From contig CAMPHD010000191.1 of the NCBI GenBank assembly GCA_946885765.1, positions 1 to 6,375 on the forward strand: a stretch of 6,375 bases of DNA. The letters run 5' to 3'. Under the pieces are notes generated by a model that was not told the DNA's origin, did not search any database, and was given only the letters and a program-made list of their open reading frames with translations. The DNA comes from an uncultured Thalassospira sp. (GTDB lineage Bacteria > Pseudomonadota > Alphaproteobacteria > Rhodospirillales_A > Thalassospiraceae). Positions 1 through 5,107 of the stretch are shown one piece after another; the stretch's first letter is position 1, and every line of letters starts with the position of its first letter. A program made the position numbers and the translations under genes.

Positions 1-726
1 ACATTGCGCGATATGACCGAAACGCTTTGGGATCGCATGGATGCAATTGAACGCTTTGCTGCCGATGTGGCCCATGAAATCAAGAACCCGCTGACGTCGC
101 TTCGCAGTGCGGTTGAAACCGCGACCCGCCTGAAAGACCCTGAACGCCAGCGCCGTCTGATGGAAATCATTGCCGAAGATGTCCAGCGCCTTGATCGACT
201 GATCAGTGATATTTCGGATTATTCGCGTATGGATGCCGAATTGTCGCGTGCAGAGACCGAGGAGGTCGACCTGCGCGTGCTGTTGCAAACCCTGTGTGAG
301 CTTTATAATGCTGACGCAGACGGCCCGCCGGTCAAGGCATCGGTGCCCGAAAACCTGATTGTGCCGGCCCTTGAAAGCCGGTTGGTGCAGGTGTTCCGTA
401 ATCTGATCTCAAACGCGATTACCTTTACCCCCGAAGGCGGATCGGTGCGGGTGCGCGCATGGCGTGACAAGGATCAGGCGGTGGTGACGATTGAGGATGA
501 CGGGCCCGGCATTCCGCCCGGCAAGGAAGAAGCGATTTTCAACCGGTTCTATACCGAACGTCCATCAGGCGAAAAATTCGGTCAGCATTCCGGTCTGGGG
601 CTTTCGATTTCGAAACGCATTGCCGGTGCGCATAACGGTGATCTGACAGCAACGAACCGAATCCTCAATGGCGAGGTCAAAGGTGCGATCTTTACCCTGC
701 GTTTGCCGCTTGAAGAAGGTGCGTAA
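1..726 (+). CDS. chvG: ChvG/ExoS-type sensor histidine kinase, C-terminal part (5' truncated by window edge)
   Basis: Membrane sensor kinase of a two-component system; the visible part is the cytoplasmic catalytic core, and the reading frame is open from base 1, so the sensor and membrane segments lie outside the window. Counting from base 1, the HisKA motif HEIKNPL has its phospho-accepting His at residue 25 (bases 73-75). The N-box carries Asn138 (SNAITFTPEGG), the G1 box is DDGPG around residues 166-170, and the GLGLSI ATP-lid motif starts near residue 198. The stretch MDAIERFAADVAHEIKNPL is characteristic of ChvG/ExoS kinases, which phosphorylate the response regulator ChvI and control envelope, acid and carbon responses in alphaproteobacteria. 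Its position just before hprK fits the known chvI-chvG-hprK order, so chvI is expected upstream. All catalytic boxes look intact. Kinase identity is very secure; the ChvG assignment rests on motif resemblance and gene order. Confidence 0.87.
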   Translation, partial: TLRDMTETLWDRMDAIERFAADVAHEIKNPLTSLRSAVETATRLKDPERQRRLMEIIAEDVQRLDRLISDISDYSRMDAELSRAETEEVDLRVLLQTLCELYNADADGPPVKASVPENLIVPALESRLVQVFRNLISNAITFTPEGGSVRVRAWRDKDQAVVTIEDDGPGIPPGKEEAIFNRFYTERPSGEKFGQHSGLGLSISKRIAGAHNGDLTATNRILNGEVKGAIFTLRLPLEEGA

Positions 727-748
727 TCCGTCGAATGACAGGTAATTT

Positions 749-764
749 CTATCCGTGAGGATAG
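749..764 (+). promoter_or_regulatory. Short perfect hairpin between chvG and hprK
   Basis: CTATCC (749-754) and GGATAG (759-764) form a perfect 6-bp stem around a GTGA tetraloop. No T-run follows, so it is not a standard terminator. The loop contains the in-frame GTG at 755 that is a possible but less likely hprK start. It may be an RNA processing or stability element in the chvG-hprK transcript, or have no role. Confidence 0.25.
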
Positions 765-820
765 GCCTGCATGTTTCACGTTTGACAAGCCCGGATGACC
801 CGCGCATCGTTTTGCCCGAT

Positions 821-1261
821 ATGACACAAATCCATGCAAACTGTGTCGCGCTTGGTCCCTATGCGGTTTTGCTGCGCGGACCATCAGGCAGCGGCAAATC
901 CAACCTTGCACTGCGGCTTGTCCGGGCTGGCGGGCGGCTTGTTTCCGATGACAGGACCGATCTTGTGGTACGTGATGGCAAACTGATTGCCAGTGCGCCG
1001 ATACAGATTGCGCGATTGTGCGAAGTTCGCGGGATTGGTATCGTCCGCGGGCTTGCCCATCAGACGGCAGGCGATGTCCGGGTTCTGTTTGATCTGGTGA
1101 CCGATCCGGCCGAGGTCGAACGGATGCCCGAACCGCGATCAGAAACGTTTTGTGGTATTTCGATTCCGTCCTGGAAAATCTGGCCATTCGATATGGCCGT
1201 CGATGCCAAGATTGAAGTAGCCTTGGCCTTGGCAACAGGTGAGATGCAACTCGAAACATGA
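821..1261 (+). CDS. hprK: HPr kinase/phosphorylase, short alphaproteobacterial form
   Basis: ATP-dependent kinase and phosphorylase acting on the regulatory serine of HPr in the cytoplasm. From ATG 821 the product is 146 residues, less than half of the roughly 310 residues of Firmicute HprK: the N-terminal domain is absent and only the P-loop kinase domain remains, as usual in alphaproteobacteria. The Walker A motif GPSGSGKS is at residues 20-27, SDDR at 42-45 and the HprK-type signature EVRGIGIV at 68-75. I chose ATG 821 because MTQIHANCVALG matches the usual beginning of this short family; no clear ribosome binding site precedes it. An in-frame GTG at 755 would add 22 residues that look unlike the family. 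The stop codon overlaps the rapZ start (ATGA), implying translational coupling. Its substrate HPr is encoded about 1.4 kb downstream and retains the target serine. Family assignment is firm; the start is less so. Confidence 0.9.
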   Translation: MTQIHANCVALGPYAVLLRGPSGSGKSNLALRLVRAGGRLVSDDRTDLVVRDGKLIASAPIQIARLCEVRGIGIVRGLAHQTAGDVRVLFDLVTDPAEVERMPEPRSETFCGISIPSWKIWPFDMAVDAKIEVALALATGEMQLET

Positions 1262-2190
1262 CCGATGCAAATGCAATAGGCCCGAAACAAACGGGTGATG
1301 GCACCGGCGACAATGCCGGGGATACCCGACTTGTGCTGGTGACGGGGGTTTCCGGTGCCGGTCGGACGACGTCGCTGAAAATTTTTGAGGATTTTGGTTT
1401 TGACGCGGTGGATAATCTGCCGTTGCGGTTACTTCCGGCTTTGCTGAGCGGGGGGACCGGCCTTGATCAGCCATTGGCGATTGGTCTTGATATCCGCACA
1501 CGCGATTTTGGTGTCGACCAGTTTGTCGATATTGTCAGTGATTTGCGCAAGCAGCCCGGTGTTAATCCGATGGTGGTTTTTGTCGATGCGGAAACCGGTA
1601 TCTTGCAGCGCCGCTTTACCGAAAGCAGACGTCCCCATCCATTGACACATGACCGGCCGCTCGTCGATGCGATTGAACATGAAAAACGCCTGATGGCGCC
1701 GATTGCGGCGACGGCGGACATGATTATCGATACCTCGCGGCTTAAATCGGCCGAGCTTCGCAAGATCCTTCAGGATCAGTTCGTGATTGGCGAAAAGGAT
1801 GCGATGGCGGTCTTTGTCAAAAGCTTTTCGTTCCGTCAGGGTGTGCCCGGCGAAGCCGACCTTGTTTTTGACGTTCGTTTTCTGCGCAACCCGCATTATG
1901 ATCCCGAGCTTCGTTTGCTGACCGGGCTTGATGACCGGGTTGGTGACTATATCGAAAAGGATCAGGATTTCGCCGGTTTCATGGATCGGTTAAAAGGCCT
2001 GATCGGCCCGGTTCTGCCGCGTTATGCGCAGGAAGGGAAAAGCTATCTGACCATCGCGATCGGTTGTACGGGCGGCCAGCATCGTTCCGTTTATATCGCG
2101 CGCATGCTAAACGACTGGATTGCCGGTCTGGGATATGATGTTCATCTCAGCCATCGGGATAAGCCAGATGAACCAAAACCGGGGGAGTGA
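1258..2190 (+). CDS. rapZ: RapZ family nucleotide-binding protein (YvcJ/YhbJ family)
   Basis: P-loop protein of 310 residues. In Escherichia coli RapZ is an RNase E adapter that targets the small RNA GlmZ and so controls glucosamine-6-phosphate synthase; the role in alphaproteobacteria is not established by that work. The Walker A motif is GVSGAGRT at residues 30-37, with Arg36 in place of the usual Lys; AVDNLPL follows shortly after. The C-terminal domain carries VFDVRFLRNPHYDPELR and GCTGGQHRS at 269-277, both family hallmarks. The first ~23 residues are a Gly/Asp-rich extension relative to E. coli RapZ. The C-terminus (HRDKPDEPKPGE) is not basic, unlike the KRK tail of the E. coli protein that contributes to RNA binding. 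The ATG overlaps the hprK stop by 4 bases and the only purine-rich sequence (AGGTGAG, 1237-1243) is rather far away, so translation is probably coupled. Placement in a PTS locus suggests a link to PTS signalling. Confidence 0.93.
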   Translation: MTDANAIGPKQTGDGTGDNAGDTRLVLVTGVSGAGRTTSLKIFEDFGFDAVDNLPLRLLPALLSGGTGLDQPLAIGLDIRTRDFGVDQFVDIVSDLRKQPGVNPMVVFVDAETGILQRRFTESRRPHPLTHDRPLVDAIEHEKRLMAPIAATADMIIDTSRLKSAELRKILQDQFVIGEKDAMAVFVKSFSFRQGVPGEADLVFDVRFLRNPHYDPELRLLTGLDDRVGDYIEKDQDFAGFMDRLKGLIGPVLPRYAQEGKSYLTIAIGCTGGQHRSVYIARMLNDWIAGLGYDVHLSHRDKPDEPKPGE

Positions 2191-2208
2191 ATTGATGGAG
2201 AAAACTGC

Positions 2209-2613
2209 ATGATCGGAATGGTGCTCGTCACCCATGGCGATCTCGCGAAGGAATTCGTGTCGGCCTTGCAGCATGTTGTCGGTGAACAGGAAAATATCGC
2301 CGCCGTATGCATCGGGCCGGACGACGACATGGAACAACGCCGTGCCGACATCCTTGCAAGTGTCGAGGCGGTTGATGATGGCAAGGGCGTTGTGCTGTTG
2401 ACCGACATGTTTGGCGGAACACCGTCGAATCTGGCAATTTCCATCATGGAACAGGCCAATGTCGAAGTAATCGCAGGGGTTAATTTACCTTTGTTGATCA
2501 AACTGGCATCGGTTCGTATTGACGGCACACTGGCGCAGACGGTCAATGCAGCACAGGAAGCGGGCCGGAAATACATCAACGTGGCGTCGCGCCTGTTAAG
2601 CGGCGAAGAATAA
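2209..2613 (+). CDS. PTS EIIA component, mannose/fructose family (EIIA-Man)
   Basis: Cytoplasmic phospho-acceptor of 134 residues, the length of a stand-alone EIIA-Man domain. The protein starts MIGMVLVTHGDLA, with the phosphorylated His at residue 9, and contains LLTDMFGGTPSNLA, the other family hallmark. It would take a phosphate from His18 of HPr. No EIIB, EIIC or EIID gene is adjacent, so it is probably the terminal acceptor of a regulatory relay rather than part of a sugar transporter, as known for the incomplete PTS of many alphaproteobacteria, where this gene is called manX or ptsM. The start is well supported: GGAG at 2197-2200 lies 8 bases before the ATG. It follows rapZ after 18 bases, consistent with one transcript. 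Confidence 0.94.
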   Translation: MIGMVLVTHGDLAKEFVSALQHVVGEQENIAAVCIGPDDDMEQRRADILASVEAVDDGKGVVLLTDMFGGTPSNLAISIMEQANVEVIAGVNLPLLIKLASVRIDGTLAQTVNAAQEAGRKYINVASRLLSGEE

Positions 2614-2635
2614 CAACAAAAACAGAAGGTCGGGC

Positions 2636-2659
2636 GATCGGGGATGGCCCGGATCTTTT
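2636..2659 (+). terminator. Possible weak terminator or intercistronic hairpin between the EIIA gene and ptsH
   Basis: GATC+GGG (2636-2642) pairs with CCC+GATC (2648-2650 and 2652-2655), leaving one bulged G at 2651 and a 5-base loop; TTTT follows at once (2656-2659). An alternative stem, CGGGC 2631-2635 with GCCCG 2647-2651, uses overlapping bases. The short T-run suggests partial termination or an mRNA processing site, which could set the ratio of HPr to upstream products. Read by eye only; no energy was calculated. Confidence 0.35.
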
Positions 2660-2680
2660 GAAGGTTTGCCGACGGGGACT

Positions 2681-2703
2681 TAAGGTCGGGACTAAGGCGG
2701 GAC
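2681..2703 (+). repeat. Imperfect tandem direct repeat just before ptsH
   Basis: TAAGGTCGGGAC (2681-2692) is followed directly by TAAGGCGGGAC (2693-2703), differing by one deleted T. The second unit supplies the purine-rich sequence in front of the ptsH ATG at 2708, so the first unit acts as a duplicate ribosome-binding-like sequence. It may be a chance slippage product. Confidence 0.5.
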
Positions 2704-2707
2704 AAAT

Positions 2708-2983
2708 ATGGCGCAGACGGAAAAGCGGATCGTAACCATTAGCAATCAACGCGGATTGCACGCGCGGGCAGCCGCAAAATTTGTTAAACTTGCCGGTGAA
2801 TTCGAATCCCGGATCATGGTGCGTAATCGCGGAACAGAGGTTTCGGGCGTATCGATCATGGGGCTGATGATGCTTGCGGCATCGACCGGCACGGAAATCG
2901 AGATCGAGGCAGTCGGTCCCGATGCGAAAAAGGCGATTGATGCGCTTAACGAACTTGTCGATGCCAAGTTCGACGAAGAATAA
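2708..2983 (+). CDS. ptsH: Phosphocarrier protein HPr
   Basis: Small cytoplasmic phosphocarrier of 91 residues that receives phosphate from enzyme I and passes it to EIIA. The active-site motif QRGLHARAAAKFV places the phospho-His at residue 18. The regulatory serine motif SIMGLM has Ser49, the same 31-residue spacing as His15 to Ser46 in classical HPr, so the protein keeps the target of the HprK encoded upstream. The glycine after Leu53 of the classical loop is replaced by MMLAAS, common in NPr-like and alphaproteobacterial HPr. The start is supported by AAGGCGGGA at 2694-2702, which lies just upstream of ATG 2708. It lies 94 bases after the EIIA gene and 82 bases before enzyme I, so it may be transcribed with both but with independent translation control. 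Confidence 0.96.
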   Translation: MAQTEKRIVTISNQRGLHARAAAKFVKLAGEFESRIMVRNRGTEVSGVSIMGLMMLAASTGTEIEIEAVGPDAKKAIDALNELVDAKFDEE

Positions 2984-3065
2984 TACAAAGAATAAATAGG
3001 ATTTCCGCACAGGCGGGGATCGGAATTTCTGGAAACAACAAGAACGAGTTGGCAGCAAACCAGGC

Positions 3066-4862
3066 TTGCAAGTTCCACCAAAAGACCAGACCACAATTGA
3101 TGACCAATCGACGACCGGCCGCCGTGTGATCACGGGGCTCGGGGCATCGGGCGGGATTGTGATCGGTCGTGCTTTTGTCATGGACCGGCAATATGTCGAT
3201 CTCAGTCGCGCGCGTATCGATGCGGCGGCCATCCCGACGGAAACCGAACGTTTGCATAAAGGCGTTTCGGAAAGCATCGAACAGCTTAAACGTCTGAAAT
3301 CGCAATCAGCTAATGTTGGCGGGGCCGCATCCGAGGAACTCGGGTTCCTGCTGGATGCCTATGTTCATATGCTGACCCAGTCACGCCTCGTCCGTGGGGC
3401 CGAGGAGCTGATCCGGACGCGCAACATGAATGCGGTGCATGCGGTTAGCGAAGTGATCGACGCAATCGCCAGCCAGTTTTCCGGCATAGAGGACCGTTAT
3501 ATTGCCGCGCGCGCATCCGACATCCGCGAGGTCGGCCTGCGCCTGATGCGCTGCCTGATCGGGGAAACCGACCGGGCGTTTGAAACTGCGCCAAAGGGCG
3601 CGATCCTGATTGCCGAAGAAGTCAGCCCGGCCGATATGGCCCGCCTTCAGCCTGGACAGCTTTCGGCCTTTGTCACTGCCCTAGGCGGGGCGGAGGGTCA
3701 TACCGCCATCATGGCCCGGTCACTTGGCATCCCCGCCGTTCTGGGGGCGGCGGACATCATTCGCGGGGTTTCTGGTGGCGACCTGATCATTGTCGATGGG
3801 GGGCGGGGAGAAGTCATCCTGCGTCCGACCGGGGATGACCTGGCCCATTATACCCAGCGCCGCGAAGACTGGCGGGCGGCACGTGCCAAACTGTCCAGTC
3901 TGCGCGATGTGCCATCGGCCACGCGCGACGGGGTCGAAATTGACCTGCATGCCAATATTGAATTGCCCATCGAATTGTCAGCAGCACTGGAAAACGGGGC
4001 GACCGGCATCGGACTTTTGCGCAGCGAGTTCATGTTCATGAACAAGGACTATCTGCCGGGCGAAGACGAACAATATGCTGAACTGGCCGATATTGTGACC
4101 CGGATGAATGGCAAGCCGGTCACGATCCGTACCCTTGATATCGGCGGTGAAAAGCTTGCGGTATCATTACAGGCGGAAATTGGTTCGGGCCCGAACCCGG
4201 CACTGGGATTGCGTGGTATTCGCCTGTCATTGCGTAAGCCCGAATTGCTTGAAACACAATTGGCGGCCATCCTGCGCGCGTCCCTGCATGGTCCGATCCG
4301 GGTGCTGATTCCGATGGTGGTCAGCGTTCATGAAATGAGCCGCGCGCGCCAGATTTACGAAGCAGTCGCAAGGCGCCTGCGCAAGGAAGGTCATGCCATC
4401 CCTGACGTTTTACCGCCACTGGGCGCGATGATCGAAATCCCGGCGGCCGCACTTGCGATTGATGCCTTGGCGCGAGAAAGCGATTTCTTTGCCATCGGCA
4501 CCAACGATCTGACGCAATATACGCTGGCGATTGATCGTACCGACGATCAGGTGGCCGGGCTTTATGATCCGCTGCATCCATCGGTTTTGCGTCTGATCCG
4601 CGATGTGATCAAAACATCGCGCGAACGTGACATCCCGATCAGTGTTTGCGGCGAAATGGCCGGTGATCCGCGATATACGCCGCTTTTCCTTGGCTTCGGG
4701 TTGCGGAATCTGTCGATGTCATCGGTCAGTCTTTTGCCGGTCAAACAGCGTCTGCGCCGCCTTGATACCCGTAATACCGAACAGCAGGCAGCACGTGTGA
4801 TGGAGCAGTGGGATTCCGCACGGATCGCCATGATGCTTGACGATTTCAACGATCTTGCCTGA
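3066..4862 (+). CDS. ptsI: Phosphoenolpyruvate-protein phosphotransferase (PTS enzyme I)
   Basis: Cytoplasmic enzyme that autophosphorylates from phosphoenolpyruvate and phosphorylates HPr. Counting from TTG 3066 it has 598 residues. An HPr-binding helical region comes first, then the swivelling domain with phospho-His212 in GGAEGHTAIMAR, then the PEP-binding barrel with GLLRSEFMFM, TIRTLDIGGEK, MIEIPAAA, GTNDLTQYTLAIDR and the catalytic Cys528 in VCGEMAGD. All PEP-binding residues I can recognise are present. There is no N-terminal GAF domain, so the architecture is that of PtsI rather than the nitrogen-PTS enzyme PtsP, although pipelines often label such genes ptsP. The start is uncertain: the frame is open back to the TAG at 2997, the only candidates near the N-terminus are TTG 3066 and GTG 3126, and neither has a convincing ribosome binding site. 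GTG 3126 would begin MITGLGASGGIVIG, which lines up with the first residue of E. coli enzyme I and puts the active His at 192. The end at 4862 is certain. Confidence 0.94.
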   Translation: MQVPPKDQTTIDDQSTTGRRVITGLGASGGIVIGRAFVMDRQYVDLSRARIDAAAIPTETERLHKGVSESIEQLKRLKSQSANVGGAASEELGFLLDAYVHMLTQSRLVRGAEELIRTRNMNAVHAVSEVIDAIASQFSGIEDRYIAARASDIREVGLRLMRCLIGETDRAFETAPKGAILIAEEVSPADMARLQPGQLSAFVTALGGAEGHTAIMARSLGIPAVLGAADIIRGVSGGDLIIVDGGRGEVILRPTGDDLAHYTQRREDWRAARAKLSSLRDVPSATRDGVEIDLHANIELPIELSAALENGATGIGLLRSEFMFMNKDYLPGEDEQYAELADIVTRMNGKPVTIRTLDIGGEKLAVSLQAEIGSGPNPALGLRGIRLSLRKPELLETQLAAILRASLHGPIRVLIPMVVSVHEMSRARQIYEAVARRLRKEGHAIPDVLPPLGAMIEIPAAALAIDALARESDFFAIGTNDLTQYTLAIDRTDDQVAGLYDPLHPSVLRLIRDVIKTSRERDIPISVCGEMAGDPRYTPLFLGFGLRNLSMSSVSLLPVKQRLRRLDTRNTEQQAARVMEQWDSARIAMMLDDFNDLA

Positions 4863-4911
4863 TCGGCAGTCATAGTCTCATATAAATCAATTGGTTATGA
4901 AGCAGCCTCGC

Positions 4912-4946
4912 GCGATGCGGGCGCTGCATCGCTATGCGTATTTTTT
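4912..4946 (+). terminator. Candidate terminator after the enzyme I gene
   Basis: GCGATGC (4912-4918) and GCATCGC (4926-4932) form a perfect 7-bp stem with a 7-base loop, and TTTTTT lies at 4941-4946. The 8-base gap between stem and T-run is larger than in a standard intrinsic terminator. Its place 50 bases after the enzyme I stop and before the ahcY promoter makes a transcript end sensible here. A competing stem GCAGC 4902-4906 with GCTGC 4923-4927 is possible. Confidence 0.45.
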
Positions 4947-4975
4947 CGGCATTGAAAATTCATCAAAGAAAAGAC

Positions 4976-5005
4976 TTGAAATCGATATAAAGAAATCTTT
5001 ATATG
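4976..5005 (+). promoter_or_regulatory. ahcY: Candidate sigma-70-type promoter for ahcY
   Basis: TTGAAA at 4976-4981 matches five of six bases of the -35 consensus. After an 18-base spacer comes TATATG at 5000-5005, a moderate -10 element. Transcription would start near 5012, giving a leader of about 95 bases before the ahcY ATG. The spacer and -10 overlap the palindrome at 4985-5004, an arrangement typical of a repressible promoter. Predicted by eye. Confidence 0.4.
4985..5004. promoter_or_regulatory. Perfect 20-base palindrome, candidate SahR-type operator of ahcY
   Basis: ATATAAAGA and TCTTTATAT are perfect inverted copies separated by AA. The 9-bp arms without a mismatch, in otherwise moderately GC-rich DNA, point to a dimeric DNA-binding protein. 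The site is about 104 bases before the ahcY start and overlaps the likely promoter. SahR, an ArsR-family repressor responding to S-adenosylhomocysteine, is known to control ahcY and methionine-cycle genes in Proteobacteria, so it is the leading candidate; this is inference, since no regulator gene is in the window and I could not compare the site with the known motif. Confidence 0.6.
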
Positions 5006-5014
5006 TCTTCCATC

Positions 5015-5079
5015 GCGAGCGGGAAACCGCCGCACAGGAATTTTCGGGCGTATCTGCAAGATCCATGTGGTCGGCGGTT
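5015..5079 (+). promoter_or_regulatory. Structured ahcY leader with two mutually exclusive folds
   Basis: Fold A is a local hairpin: GCG (5015-5017), bulged A, GCGG (5019-5022), GAAA loop, CCGC (5027-5030), CGC (5031-5033). Fold B reuses the same 3' strand: AACCGCCG (5025-5032) pairs with CGGCGGTT (5072-5079), CACA (5033-5036) with TGTG (5066-5069) and GGA (5037-5039) with TCC (5062-5064), giving about 15 bp with small bulges. Fold B is followed six bases later by TTTTTGTTT (5086-5094), which could act as an attenuator, and the ribosome binding site lies just beyond. It matches no riboswitch consensus I know. Energies were not calculated. Confidence 0.35.
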
Positions 5080-5107
5080 GCGCTGTTTTTGTTTGATTGG
5101 AGACGAC

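Noticed and set aside
771..785. Tiny open frame MFHV with a purine-rich sequence (AGGATAGG) six bases upstream, possibly a leader peptide for hprK.
   Set aside because: Four codons with no run of regulatory codons or linked terminator; expected by chance.
755..820. N-terminal 22-residue extension of HprK from GTG 755.
   Set aside because: The added residues do not resemble the short HprK family, whose members begin at the IHA(T/N)CVA motif just after ATG 821; kept only as an alternative start.
582..1313. Minus-strand open frame of 243 codons opposite chvG and hprK.
   Set aside because: The sense strand carries clear catalytic motifs of two known families, and the antisense translation is Arg/Pro/Ser-rich with no domain.
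4880..4899. Possible second, degenerate copy of the ahcY palindrome (shares the ATATAAA half-site) about 105 bases upstream.
   Set aside because: Only about 11 of 20 positions agree and the second arm is not preserved, so it is within chance for AT-rich intergenic DNA.
4903..4940. GGCGCTGCATCGC resembles part of the conserved core of the SAH riboswitch (GCGCTGC).
   Set aside because: The flanking conserved pairing partners (a CGAGG-type strand directly before it and a CAGGCTCG-type strand after it) are not present, and the candidate ahcY promoter lies downstream of this segment, so it would not be in the ahcY leader.
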